Assembly (NCBI GenBank): GCA_023228025.1
Contig: JALOCD010000006.1
Coordinates: forward strand, 1 to 62,693
Origin: Prolixibacteraceae bacterium
GTDB lineage: Bacteria; Bacteroidota; Bacteroidia; Bacteroidales; Prolixibacteraceae
DNA: 62,693 nt
Direction of reading: 5' to 3'
Below, piece after piece: positions 24,157 through 33,185 of this stretch. The notes under the pieces were generated by a model. It had not been told where the DNA came from, did not search any database, and saw nothing but the letters and a program-made list of their open reading frames with translations. The position numbers were made by a program, and so were the translations under genes. The number at the start of each line of letters is the position of its first letter. The stretch's first letter is position 1.

Positions 24157-25599
24157 TCATTCGTAAGTCACCTCCATGTGCCACGACCATTTGTCAAAAT
24201 AAAGGTTCCCTCCCTTCCACTCAATCTCACCCCGTTGGAAGTCGTATGGTTCGCTTCGGTAAAATTTTTTGGCAGGAGTAAGTGGTCTGCTGAAATCATC
24301 GTTGACGATCATCCGGTAGGAATCAATCCCGGTCATGTAAAAATAACGGATTGCATCATTTTTATTTTCCTGTAAACCAAAGGATTGATCGAGTGGCACC
24401 CACCCGATTCCTTCATAATAAACCTCACACCAGTCGTGCAGGTTCACCTCCCCGGGATGAAGCATCCAACCACTTTGCCACTTGACCGGGATGCCTACCG
24501 ATCTTGCCAGCGTCATGAAGAGGAGTGTCTGCATTCCGCAATCGCCGTGGCGTTTCTCCATTACAAACCCGGGGATATCCGGCATGATCGAGTACTCCAG
24601 GGCGCTGGCCCAGGTAACAGAGTCGTTGATCCAGGTGTATATTTTTTTTACCTGAAGTAAAGGATTTGTTTCGCCTTGTAATATATTTTTAGCTAACAAT
24701 TTGATCTTTGAATTGAAAATGATTTGGGGCGGTCTCTCAGCCGTAAATTCTTTGTATAATGGACTCTCTTTCTGATAAGGGGCAATCTTTTCAGGTGACA
24801 ATTGATAGGACTGTGCAAAAGAGGTGATTTCCATTTCGGCATGGAAAATGGTAGGCTGGTTAGCAACCGCTATCTTCTCGAGATATAGGGTGCGTTGTAA
24901 ATCAGTGGCAGGTGAGATCTGGTTTATCCTGGGTTCTGTCCGAATCAGATGAACCGCCTGTTGCCGTTTGTGGTTCTCTCTTGGAAATGGCATCCAGCAT
25001 AGAAGGGTTTCACCGGCAGGGACAGCGTCAGCATTTACCCTTATGGTGTAAGAAAGCTTCATCTTTACCGGATTGACCGGTTTGCCTGAATGATTCGATT
25101 TTGCCAGTACGGATGCAGTATGTTTCAATTTGAAAATGGTAAAGGAATCAACCGATGCTCCTTCCAGGTTTCTTCGTAACCGCGCATAAGCGGTATCAAG
25201 GCGAAACAAATTATTGACGCAGGAAGAGAAATAGGTCCTTTGGCCATCCAAGGTAAGCAGGTCCATTTTGCCTTCTTTCGCCAGTCGTTTAAGTTCAGTG
25301 CTGTCTATCAGTGGATTGTATTTTGATAATTTTTGAAGAACATCATGTTCTGATAATTTAAAATCCCTTCGCATCCGATCGCTCAGATCGAGAACTGAAT
25401 CAAGTGTATTCTTCTCTCCACCCGTGAGCTGTTGCGTTTTTAAAAGATCGTTTGCCATCGCGGTGGCCTGCGTCAGTTGACCATTAGCCAAAAGTTTGAC
25501 AGCATCAGTGACGCCCTTGCTCTTTTGATGGTTCGCACAACCAGTCAAATGAACAAGCACGGCAATTGCAAAAACAATATTTCTTAAAATGCCGGTCAT
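24157..25599 (-). CDS. Transglutaminase-like superfamily lipoprotein
   Basis: This is a 480-residue lipoprotein (lipobox HLTGC, Cys21). A helical N-terminal part of about 100 residues and a middle beta region lead to a C-terminal transglutaminase-fold domain. The Cys-His-Asp triad is visible as RHGDCGMQTLLF, NLHDWCEVYYEG and VPLDQSFG. Bacterial members are mostly cysteine proteases or amidases rather than cross-linkers. It lies inside the peptidoglycan run, between the GH9/deacetylase fusion and the GHL10 hydrolase, so a role in cutting stem peptides in the periplasm is plausible but unproven. Confidence 0.83.
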   Translation of the reverse strand: MTGILRNIVFAIAVLVHLTGCANHQKSKGVTDAVKLLANGQLTQATAMANDLLKTQQLTGGEKNTLDSVLDLSDRMRRDFKLSEHDVLQKLSKYNPLIDSTELKRLAKEGKMDLLTLDGQRTYFSSCVNNLFRLDTAYARLRRNLEGASVDSFTIFKLKHTASVLAKSNHSGKPVNPVKMKLSYTIRVNADAVPAGETLLCWMPFPRENHKRQQAVHLIRTEPRINQISPATDLQRTLYLEKIAVANQPTIFHAEMEITSFAQSYQLSPEKIAPYQKESPLYKEFTAERPPQIIFNSKIKLLAKNILQGETNPLLQVKKIYTWINDSVTWASALEYSIMPDIPGFVMEKRHGDCGMQTLLFMTLARSVGIPVKWQSGWMLHPGEVNLHDWCEVYYEGIGWVPLDQSFGLQENKNDAIRYFYMTGIDSYRMIVNDDFSRPLTPAKKFYRSEPYDFQRGEIEWKGGNLYFDKWSWHMEVTYE

Positions 25600-25641
25600 A
25601 GGATAAAATTAGTTAAAATCTGGTTGAATTTCGCTTGTTTC

Positions 25642-28128
25642 TCAAGGGTTGACATCTGATAAGCTGCAAAGTTGGTAACCCTTTGCTGTTAAATATTTCT
25701 GTAAATCATCCAACTGCAGGTAGAATTTGTCCGTTCGTTGAGGAGCAGTACCCAAATGAATAAGGATGAATGCGCCATTCAAGCCGTTTGGATCTTTGGA
25801 TTCAAACTGTTTCAAATCATTCATCAATTGTTCTGAACTCCGGTAATTGGGCATTTCAGGAGTAGTATAATCCGCATTGGTTCTGATGTTTGGGGTGAAG
25901 TTGATAGTGGTCAGGCCCAATTGTTTTGCCCAGGATACCACTTCCCGGTTGTACCATTCGTACGGAGGGAGAAAAAATCTGGCTTTTCCGGTTTGTATTC
26001 CAAAACCAATGATCTCTTTGTAATTGGACAGCAAATCCTTTTCGAAATTTTCTCGTTTCACCAGTGTCGAGTCTCTTTTGTTCCAATCAGCATACAACAA
26101 ATGGCGGTCTGAATGAGCGCCCAGATAGTGACCATCTGCCAGGAGTTGGCTGATCAATCCTGAATTTTGCCTGCTTCTGTAAAAATCACCAGTAAAAAAG
26201 AAAGAGCCTTTGGAACCGAACTTCTTCAGGGACTTTTCAATCGCAAAACCTCCCTCCCCGAATTCATGTGCTGAGAAAATCAGATAAATTTTCTTTTCTG
26301 CCTGATTCATCCTGACAAGGGCACCCTGATTATCTATAGTTTTAATATTTGCATCGTTTTCCGGATTGGATGCTTCCAGGGAAGATAACAGGTAACTGAG
26401 ACTGGCCGTACCATCCATGGTTGGTTCATTGGTGGAGTAATCGCCATTATCATCGTGGTAAACAGCCTTCCCTCCCTGAAATGCCGCATAACTGTCACTC
26501 CTGTGAAGGGTAATTCCAAGCAACGAATTGAATATTTGCTTGTAGACTGGTCCGTCAACGAGTCCGCCCCAGGTGGGTTGTTTCATCCAATAGGTAATAG
26601 CTGAATGAGGGTCTACCGGATAATCGCCGGTTAAAGGCAAACCGCAGATCATGGATGTCCCCCAGGGGTTACACCCAAACAGCCAGTCTGTCAATGCAGC
26701 TTCGAGCTCTTCAAACTGGCGGTCTCCCGTAATCTTTCGATAGAGCCGGGCCTGTGTGGCTGCGGCAACCACCAGGTTATTGGAACACCAAATAAATGGT
26801 ATTCCTATCGGGAAAGGATCCCCGGCGGCAAAATTTTGTAGGGACATGAGCCCTTGCTTCATAAATCCTGCAAATTTTTTGGAAGTCAGGCTGTCAGAAG
26901 ATTGTGCTAAAAATGTATGGCCAAGATTGACAAATGGGTAGTATTGATAATGTCGGGCACGGTGAAGTTCCATCCAGGGAGTTACCTGTTCGATTTCTCC
27001 CCACTTTGCCGCGGCATTGCGATCTTCTGCCGAATGTGAAATCTGAGATAGGGAAATCGCGGCAAGTTCCATATCGTCAGTATAGTTTTCCTCCTCATAA
27101 AAATAGGGGGAAACCACACAGGCCGTTTGACAGACTCCCGGGTCGGAGTTGGCAAACTCCCACGCCTCGCTCGCTTTCGTCCTCAGTCTTGCTGCAAGTG
27201 CCGGATCAAAACGGTCGAATATTTCACTTCCCATGGCAAAAGATGAGCAAAATTTTGTAGCCACCGAGGCTACTCCTGTTGTTCTGTTTCTATGTTTTCC
27301 ACTTCCCTGTGGCTTTCCGGTTGCGAAATAGACAGGCCTGAATTTTTTCCCTAAACCATAGGAGACCGTATCCAGCGTCGGGAGCCTGTATCCTCGGTGG
27401 TCCCTGTCGTCGGCAATTTGGTAATACATTTCCCCTTTGCCGGGGTTCATTTTCAAGAGCCAGTCCAATCCCCATCGGGCCTCATCCAGGATATCCGGTA
27501 TGCCATTTGATCCCGGTAATCCATTGGCCCTGAAATTGTCCCGGTAGGCTGAGGGGTTTTCACGATAGGCAAAAAGCATCTGATAGACGGCATTGGCGGA
27601 GGTAAGCGTATATTGCAGATAATCTGATGCATCATGCCACCCACCCGTAACATCGATCCATTTTCCCGATTTGTCCGGATGGTCTACAACGATGCCATCT
27701 GCGGTATGACAGGAATCTTTTAGAGACGGATTGAAGCCACAACGCTGTTGCCTCAGATAGGTCAGGATATAGTCGGCGGAGCCTTTGTATACTTCGGTTG
27801 AGATGGAAAAGTTTGGAGAAATTGCATCAGCTGCTTCCAAATGGTAACCACCCTGTTGTACGACAGAAGAAAAATCGAACCGGTAGGCGCTCTTTTGACC
27901 CCAAACTGTTCCATCAACTGGCAATGGAACGCCTTCGAAGAGCCCTTTGCCTGTTAGGTTGTCAATTAATTTGAATTTTTTAAGCGCAACATGCCTGTCA
28001 CTGATGAAAACGGCAATTTTTCTAGCCTGTGGAAGATAGCCCATTTGATTGATCCGAATAACATCCACTGCGACAGCATTGGAAAGCAGACAAATCATCG
28101 TTATCCATGTACCAAAGAATTTAACCAT
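25642..28128 (-). CDS. Secreted GH9 glycoside hydrolase fused to polysaccharide-deacetylase-like domain
   Basis: This is an 828-residue secreted protein (MVKFFGTWITMICLLSNAVA). An Ig-like CelD_N domain (about residues 20-110) precedes a GH9 catalytic domain (about 115-590) with the paired Asp GGWHDASDY (D166/D169) and the acid Glu in STNEPTMDGT (E568). The C-terminal 220 residues resemble a NodB-type deacetylase, with HSDRH (H672/H676) and FLPPYEWYN, but motif 1 is FSAHEFGEG instead of FDDG. GH9 includes exo-glucosaminidases, so removal of GlcNAc by deacetylation followed by hydrolysis is a sensible hypothesis. The frame reaches a TTG at 28161, but the ATG at 28128 starts a clean signal peptide. 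It is the first gene of the minus-strand run. Confidence 0.87.
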   Translation of the reverse strand: MVKFFGTWITMICLLSNAVAVDVIRINQMGYLPQARKIAVFISDRHVALKKFKLIDNLTGKGLFEGVPLPVDGTVWGQKSAYRFDFSSVVQQGGYHLEAADAISPNFSISTEVYKGSADYILTYLRQQRCGFNPSLKDSCHTADGIVVDHPDKSGKWIDVTGGWHDASDYLQYTLTSANAVYQMLFAYRENPSAYRDNFRANGLPGSNGIPDILDEARWGLDWLLKMNPGKGEMYYQIADDRDHRGYRLPTLDTVSYGLGKKFRPVYFATGKPQGSGKHRNRTTGVASVATKFCSSFAMGSEIFDRFDPALAARLRTKASEAWEFANSDPGVCQTACVVSPYFYEEENYTDDMELAAISLSQISHSAEDRNAAAKWGEIEQVTPWMELHRARHYQYYPFVNLGHTFLAQSSDSLTSKKFAGFMKQGLMSLQNFAAGDPFPIGIPFIWCSNNLVVAAATQARLYRKITGDRQFEELEAALTDWLFGCNPWGTSMICGLPLTGDYPVDPHSAITYWMKQPTWGGLVDGPVYKQIFNSLLGITLHRSDSYAAFQGGKAVYHDDNGDYSTNEPTMDGTASLSYLLSSLEASNPENDANIKTIDNQGALVRMNQAEKKIYLIFSAHEFGEGGFAIEKSLKKFGSKGSFFFTGDFYRSRQNSGLISQLLADGHYLGAHSDRHLLYADWNKRDSTLVKRENFEKDLLSNYKEIIGFGIQTGKARFFLPPYEWYNREVVSWAKQLGLTTINFTPNIRTNADYTTPEMPNYRSSEQLMNDLKQFESKDPNGLNGAFILIHLGTAPQRTDKFYLQLDDLQKYLTAKGYQLCSLSDVNP

Positions 28129-28203
28129 TGAGTAGAAAGATTTCAGATAGGGACCGGTCAATTATTATTCAAAAATAGCCTAAATAATGAAAAATGCAAT
28201 ATT

Positions 28204-28226
28204 GGTAATACATGTTATATAATACC
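28204..28226. promoter_or_regulatory. GGTAATAC/ATAATACC dyad in divergent promoter region
   Basis: GGTAATAC (28204-28211) and ATAATACC (28219-28226) form an imperfect inverted repeat in the 200-bp gap between the divergent GH9-fusion and kinase genes. The same GGTATTAT half-site occurs at 4233-4240 and, in reverse, within the element at 7208-7274; the 4371-4440 copy has GGTAGTAT. A shared operator is inferred. A -7-like TATCTTTA at 28249-28256 could serve the kinase gene. Confidence 0.4.
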
Positions 28227-28328
28227 TCTATTTTGTTGTAATATTTTTTATCTTTACAATTGGAAACGATAATAAGAGTTTCCTGGGAGCAAAATAGCCG
28301 GATTTCATTATTATATAATTTTTCAATT

Positions 28329-29174
28329 GTGATACTTATTGCAGACAGTGGTTCCTCCAAATGTTCGTGGAGACTGATCTCTGAAAATGGGGATTCGAGT
28401 GCCATCTATACGTCAGGCATTAATCCGTTTTTTCGTACGACTACATCAATTTATGATGAGCTTTTACTCAAACTTCGTCCTTTTTCAAATGCCGGGGTCA
28501 AAGGAATCTTCTTTTACGGATCAGGAATTATCAATGATGAAAAGGCATCCATCATAAGGCTTGCACTTCAAAAACTGTTTTCGGATGCCCGGATCGAGCT
28601 GTATAGCGATGTTGTAGCAGCTGCCCGTTCTATTTTTGGGACATCCAAGGGAATTGCCTGCATCATTGGAACCGGATCCAATGCCTGTCTTTATGATGGG
28701 GAAAAGGTTGTGGCCGGCATTTCCCCGCTAGGTTTTATCCTTGGCGATGAGAGTAGCGGCGCAGTTTTAGGAAGGAAATTACTGGGTGATTATTTCAAAG
28801 AGGTAATGCCAGTGTCGCTGAGGGAAAAATTTGAAAACAAATACAGGCTTACAAGGGAAGAGGCTTTGCAAAGAGTCTATAAAGCGGAGAAACCCAACCA
28901 TTTTCTGGCCACTTTTGCCCCATTTCTTTCGGAAGAAATTGCCTCGGAATATGCGCAAAATCTGGTCAGAACCAGTCTGACTGAATTCTTTGAGCGCAAT
29001 GTCACCAAGATTCCCGGGTATAGTTCTTTCCAAATTGGGTTTGTTGGATCCATTGCTTTTCATTTTAAAGCGCTTGTACTTGAAATTTGCTCGAATTATC
29101 AAATGAATTGTATCTCTATCCTACAGGAACCCATGGAGGGACTTGTAAAATATCACCGGGAAAATAACAATTAA
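28329..29174 (+). CDS. murK: BadF/BadG-type amino-sugar kinase (MurNAc or GlcNAc kinase)
   Basis: This is a 281-residue ASKHA-fold kinase. It has the phosphate-1 loop ILIADSGSSKCSW at the very start, IGTGSNACLYDGEKVV (phosphate 2) and LGDESSGAVLGRKLLGDYF. The family phosphorylates N-acetylglucosamine or N-acetylmuramic acid at C6. The next gene, murQ, needs MurNAc-6-phosphate, so MurNAc is the likely substrate. The gene symbol rests on this context, with the Tannerella murK-murQ pair recalled as precedent. The start is taken as GTG at 28329, because the family begins right at ILIADSG. A longer frame from TTG at 28260 would add 23 residues over promoter DNA. It is divergent from the hydrolase run. 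Confidence 0.85.
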   Translation: MILIADSGSSKCSWRLISENGDSSAIYTSGINPFFRTTTSIYDELLLKLRPFSNAGVKGIFFYGSGIINDEKASIIRLALQKLFSDARIELYSDVVAAARSIFGTSKGIACIIGTGSNACLYDGEKVVAGISPLGFILGDESSGAVLGRKLLGDYFKEVMPVSLREKFENKYRLTREEALQRVYKAEKPNHFLATFAPFLSEEIASEYAQNLVRTSLTEFFERNVTKIPGYSSFQIGFVGSIAFHFKALVLEICSNYQMNCISILQEPMEGLVKYHRENNN

Positions 29175-29278
29175 GCTGTTTCATATGAAATACCCATGAG
29201 AATATGTTCAAATTAACCGAATCCGCCAGTTGGGGGATGGGTATTCGATACGACAGTTAAAAAACAATTTATATACGC

Positions 29279-30097
29279 ATGAACTACGAAAGCATTACGG
29301 AAAAGGATTCTTTGTACCACGATTTAGAGAGGATGTCTGTAAAGGAGTTACTCCAACACATTCACGAGGAGGATAAAAAAGTCTTGCCTGCCATCAGCGC
29401 TGTGATGCCTCAAATTGAGGAACTGGTAGAAAAAGTATTTATCCGGATGAAAAATGGTGGGCGGCTCTTCTACATGGGTGCAGGAACCAGTGGCAGATTG
29501 GGCATTTTGGATGCCTCAGAAATACCGCCGACTTTTGGCGTGGGTCATGGGCTCGTAATTGGATTGATTGCCGGAGGAGACAGGGCTATCCGTAAAGCCG
29601 TCGAAGCTGCTGAAGATGATGAAGAGATGGGTTGGAAGGAGTTGGAGAAATTGGAGATCAACGAATTGGATACAGTTGTAGGAATTGCAGCATCCGGCCG
29701 CACACCCTATGTGGTTGGTGCAGTAAAAAAAGCCCGTGAGCATAATATTTTGACTGCCTGCATCGTGAATAACCCCGGAAGCATCCTGGCTAAAAGTGTA
29801 GATATTGCCATTGAAGCCATCGTAGGACCCGAATTTGTTACAGGTAGTACAAGAATGAAATCAGGAACTTCCCAAAAGATGATCCTGAACATGATCACCA
29901 CCTCCGTCATGATCAAACTGGGGCGTGTCAAAGGGAATAAAATGGTCAACATGCAACTAACCAACCAGAAATTGGTTCACAGGGGGACCCGAATGATCGT
30001 GAGTGAATTGGGATACAGTGAAGACAAAGCCAAGAGGCTGTTAATGCTCCACGGCTCAGTCAACGAAGTGCTAAAAGCCGCAAGAAATGAGAATTAA
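29279..30097 (+). CDS. murQ: N-acetylmuramic acid 6-phosphate etherase MurQ
   Basis: This is a 272-residue SIS-fold enzyme that splits the lactyl ether of MurNAc-6-phosphate to give GlcNAc-6-phosphate and D-lactate. It shows the full MurQ signature: YMGAGTSGRLGILDASEIPPTFG near residues 64-86, EDDEEMGWKEL, and TGSTRMKSGTSQKMILNMI, with the helical C-terminus RVKGNKMVNMQLTNQKL. The length is slightly short of the usual 300. It lies 104 bp downstream of the kinase on the same strand and completes the cytosolic leg of the recycling route. Its last five codons and stop lie in the left arm of a 27-bp perfect hairpin. Confidence 0.96.
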   Translation: MNYESITEKDSLYHDLERMSVKELLQHIHEEDKKVLPAISAVMPQIEELVEKVFIRMKNGGRLFYMGAGTSGRLGILDASEIPPTFGVGHGLVIGLIAGGDRAIRKAVEAAEDDEEMGWKELEKLEINELDTVVGIAASGRTPYVVGAVKKAREHNILTACIVNNPGSILAKSVDIAIEAIVGPEFVTGSTRMKSGTSQKMILNMITTSVMIKLGRVKGNKMVNMQLTNQKLVHRGTRMIVSELGYSEDKAKRLLMLHGSVNEVLKAARNEN

Positions 30098-30138
30098 AAA
30101 AGGGAGAACGCTTCTCCCTTTTTTAATTCTCATTTCTT
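30082..30138. terminator. 27-bp perfect hairpin at murQ end
   Basis: The arms 30082-30108 and 30112-30138 are perfectly complementary around a 3-nt loop (CGC). The core GGGAGAA/TTCTCCC is flanked by A6/T6, so it can terminate both murQ and the converging sucD transcript. The left arm includes the final codons and stop of murQ. Confidence 0.92.
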
Positions 30139-30142
30139 ACAA

Positions 30143-31015
30143 CTAATTCTTCATCACCAGTTTGATCAGATCAGGAATTTCGCTTGGAATCTTGGCAACT
30201 CTCACGCCAACCTGCTCAAAAGCTTTGATCTTCTCTTCTGCAGTTCCGCTTCCGCTTGAGATAATTGCACCGGCATGTCCCATTCTTTTTCCCGGAGGAG
30301 CAGATTGACCGGCAATAAACGCGACGACCGGCTTGGTAACATGCTCCTTGATGAATTGCGCGGCACGTTCCTCTGCGTCCCCACCGATCTCGCCGATCAG
30401 CACAATGGCTTCAGTGGCAGGATCATCCTGAAACATCTGCAGAAGCTCGAGGTAATAGAGTCCGGCGACCGGATCACCGCCAATGCCAACACAAGTACTT
30501 TGACCGATGTTGTTGCTTGTAAGCTGGTATACCATTTCATAGGTCAGGGTTCCGCTTCTGCTCATCAAACCTACATTTCCTTTCAGAAAGATATTTCCCG
30601 GAAGGATGCCAACCAATGCTTCTCCCGGAGAAATGAGTCCGGGGCAGTTGGGGCCAATCAATTTTGTCCCTTTTTTAGTTAGGTAAGGCATGACTTTCAC
30701 CATGTCCAATGTTGGAACACCCTCGGAAATGGCAATGACCAGATCAATGCCAGCCTCAGAGGCTTCAAGGATTGCATCGGCAGCAAGGTGTGCAGGTACA
30801 AAAATGATGGAAGTATTTGCCCCTGTAGCATTTATTGCTTGCTCAACGGTATTAAAAACCGGAATGCCATCGACAGTAGAACCACCTTTCCCGGGTGAAA
30901 CACCAGCGACAACATTTGTACCGTAAGCTTTCATCTTTCCTGCATGGAAACTGCCGTCCCTGCCGGTAATACCCTGTACCAGTAATTTTGTATTTTTATT
31001 GACTAATATGCTCAT
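30143..31015 (-). CDS. sucD: Succinyl-CoA ligase, alpha subunit
   Basis: This is a 290-residue alpha subunit of succinyl-CoA synthetase, making succinate plus NTP from succinyl-CoA or the reverse. It has the CoA-binding Rossmann part (VQGITGRDGSFHAGKMKAYGTNVVAGVSPGKGG), the active-site His loop in GRMGHAGAIISSGSGTAEEK (as KRMGHAGA), and SRSGTLTYEMVYQLT. It follows sucC by 22 bp, a normal two-gene operon. The 3' end faces murQ with the long hairpin between. Confidence 0.97.
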   Translation of the reverse strand: MSILVNKNTKLLVQGITGRDGSFHAGKMKAYGTNVVAGVSPGKGGSTVDGIPVFNTVEQAINATGANTSIIFVPAHLAADAILEASEAGIDLVIAISEGVPTLDMVKVMPYLTKKGTKLIGPNCPGLISPGEALVGILPGNIFLKGNVGLMSRSGTLTYEMVYQLTSNNIGQSTCVGIGGDPVAGLYYLELLQMFQDDPATEAIVLIGEIGGDAEERAAQFIKEHVTKPVVAFIAGQSAPPGKRMGHAGAIISSGSGTAEEKIKAFEQVGVRVAKIPSEIPDLIKLVMKN

Positions 31016-31037
31016 AGCTTAATTAATAAGTTGGTTC

Positions 31038-32174
31038 TTAATTTTTTCCACACAATTCAATGGCTTTCTGAGCAGCCTGGCTCATGGTCTCAACAATCGG
31101 AAGATTGGCCTGCTTTAGAATTTCAAGCCCCTCTTTCGAGTTGGTTCCTGACAAACGCACAACAATCGGGACATCCACCTTGATTTTATCCAGGGCTATG
31201 ATCAGCCCTCTGGCAACGTCGTCACAACGGGTAATACCACCAAAAATATTGATCATGACAACCTTCACATTTTTGTCGGAAAGAATGAGGTTCATGGCAT
31301 CGATTACCTTTTGGGGATTGGAGCTTCCGCCAATATCTAAAAAGTTTGCCGGTTCACCACCAAAATATTTGATCAGGTCGAGTGTGGCCATCGCTAATCC
31401 TGCTCCATTTACCATGCAACCAATCGAACCATCCAGGCGAATATAAGTTAATCCTTTCTCTTTGGCATCAAGCTCTTTCAACTCATCCTCCGTCGGCTCA
31501 TTCAATGCTTCGATGGCGCTTTGACGGAAGAGTGCATTGTCGTCAAAATTCATTTTACCGTCGAGCGCCAATAGTTGGCCATCCTCTGTGATGACCAAAG
31601 GATTGATCTCAACGAGTGAGGAATCGGTATCCATAAAAATGCGGTAAAGCTTTTGGAAAAGATCTGCGCCCTGTTTGACCAGCTTGAAATCGGAGAAAAG
31701 TGCAAACGCAATTTTTCTGGCAAGAAATGGGGTTAAACCCAAATCGGGGTCGATGATAAATTTGTGTATTGCATCCGGATTATCCTTCGCAACCTCCTCA
31801 ATTTCAACGCCACCTTCACTGCTCGCCATAAATATAACGGATTTGGAGTTGCGGTCTATGGTAAGTCCTACATAGAACTCGGACGAAAATTTTACCCCTT
31901 GCGCAACCAATACCTTTTCGACCGTATACCCTTTGATATCCATGCCAAGGATCTTTCCGGCCAGCTCAGGAACGTCGGCCTTTGTTCGGGCCAGTTTCAC
32001 TCCACCGGCTTTCCCTCTTCCTCCGGCGAGTACCTGCGCCTTAATTACCACAGGAAGGCCAAGCTTCTCTGCAGCCGCTACCGCTTCATCAACTGTGTAA
32101 CAAACCACCTCATCGGTCACCGGGATTCGGTAGCGCGAAAAAATCTCCTTTGCTTGATATTCGTGAATCTTCAT
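31038..32174 (-). CDS. sucC: Succinyl-CoA ligase, beta subunit
   Basis: This is a 378-residue beta subunit with an ATP-grasp domain. It starts MKIHEYQAKEIFSRYRIPVTDE and has VIKAQVLAGGRGKAGGVKLA, LVEINPLVITEDGQLLALDGK and ANFLDIGGSSNPQKVIDAMN, ending in the CoA-ligase domain NIFGGITRCDDVARG. The pair works in the TCA cycle or in succinate-producing fermentation common in this group. The upstream gap of 153 bp to the divergent YitT gene is AT-rich and should hold both promoters. Confidence 0.97.
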   Translation of the reverse strand: MKIHEYQAKEIFSRYRIPVTDEVVCYTVDEAVAAAEKLGLPVVIKAQVLAGGRGKAGGVKLARTKADVPELAGKILGMDIKGYTVEKVLVAQGVKFSSEFYVGLTIDRNSKSVIFMASSEGGVEIEEVAKDNPDAIHKFIIDPDLGLTPFLARKIAFALFSDFKLVKQGADLFQKLYRIFMDTDSSLVEINPLVITEDGQLLALDGKMNFDDNALFRQSAIEALNEPTEDELKELDAKEKGLTYIRLDGSIGCMVNGAGLAMATLDLIKYFGGEPANFLDIGGSSNPQKVIDAMNLILSDKNVKVVMINIFGGITRCDDVARGLIIALDKIKVDVPIVVRLSGTNSKEGLEILKQANLPIVETMSQAAQKAIELCGKN

Positions 32175-32327
32175 ATCTAAATAATTTGATTAAAATAAGT
32201 TTACCGCTGAAAAAATTGATTTTTGGTCGATTCGATTTTTTTACTGGAAAAGTTTAGTTTGCTAAATCGTCGTGAAATTAAATAAATTTTTAAAAAAGAT
32301 TTAATTTAGCACGTCTAAATATTCCCC

Positions 32328-33185
32328 ATGAGTAAGAAAATATTTTCGATCATTCGAATGTACACGTTTATGATCATCGGCCTTGCGATGTATGTTTTTG
32401 GAGTGACCGCTTTTCTTATTCCGTTAAAGATTACTGCGGGTGGCGTTACGGGTATTTCGATGCTGATTTTTTATGCAACCGGCATCCCGACGGGATATCC
32501 ATATCTCATTATTAATAGTTTTTTGGTTATCCTCGCCATCCGGATACTGGGGACTAGTTTTGGTCTCAAGACACTTTTTAGTATGGTAATTATATCTGTG
32601 TTACTCAATGTAATGCAGATTTTTATTAAAGAGCCACTTGTGAAGGATATTTTTCTCTCATCGGTATTGGGCGGAATACTTGGGGGCGTTGGGTTGGGAA
32701 TTACTTTTAACCAGGGAGGCAGCACAGGAGGTACTGACATCATAGCCATGATCATCAACAAGTATAGAAACATTAGTCCTGGTAAGATAATTCTGTATTG
32801 TGATGTAATCATTATTACCAGCTCTTTCTTTCTCGTTTCATCTATCGAAAAACTGGTGTATGGTTATGTGACCATGTGGGTTGTCGCCTATTCGGTTGAC
32901 GCCTTCCTTACCGGAGCACAGCAATCTGTTCAACTATTTATCTTTTCTGAGAAATATGAGCAAATTGCAGACTTTATCAATACGGAATCGCGTCGTGGTT
33001 TGACCATCATCGAGGGCACAGGCTGGTATACCAAAAAGCAGGTAAAGATGATCATGACAGTTGTCAAAAAGCGGGAATCGCCCATGATTTTTCAAAAAAT
33101 AAAACAAATAGACCCGGATGCCTTTATCTCTCAAGGATCAGTGATGGGGGTTTATGGAAAGGGGTTTGATGAAATCAGACATTAA
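32328..33185 (+). CDS. YitT-family membrane protein (DUF161/DUF2179)
   Basis: This 285-residue protein has about five or six membrane segments in the first 200 residues: MIIGLAMYVFGVTAFLIPLKITAGGVTG, then GILGGVGLGITFNQGGSTGGTDIIAMIINKY, the hallmark glycine-rich YitT motif. A cytosolic DUF2179 domain follows (EKYEQIADFINTESRRGLTIIEGTGWYTKK). Function in the family is unknown, with transport suspected. Its last 17 bp overlap the next gene's start, so the two are likely translationally coupled. Confidence 0.92.
   Translation: MSKKIFSIIRMYTFMIIGLAMYVFGVTAFLIPLKITAGGVTGISMLIFYATGIPTGYPYLIINSFLVILAIRILGTSFGLKTLFSMVIISVLLNVMQIFIKEPLVKDIFLSSVLGGILGGVGLGITFNQGGSTGGTDIIAMIINKYRNISPGKIILYCDVIIITSSFFLVSSIEKLVYGYVTMWVVAYSVDAFLTGAQQSVQLFIFSEKYEQIADFINTESRRGLTIIEGTGWYTKKQVKMIMTVVKKRESPMIFQKIKQIDPDAFISQGSVMGVYGKGFDEIRH

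Noticed and set aside
28260..28328. TTG start adding 23 residues to the kinase
   Set aside because: The family begins at the phosphate loop ILIADSG, and the added stretch overlaps the probable promoter.
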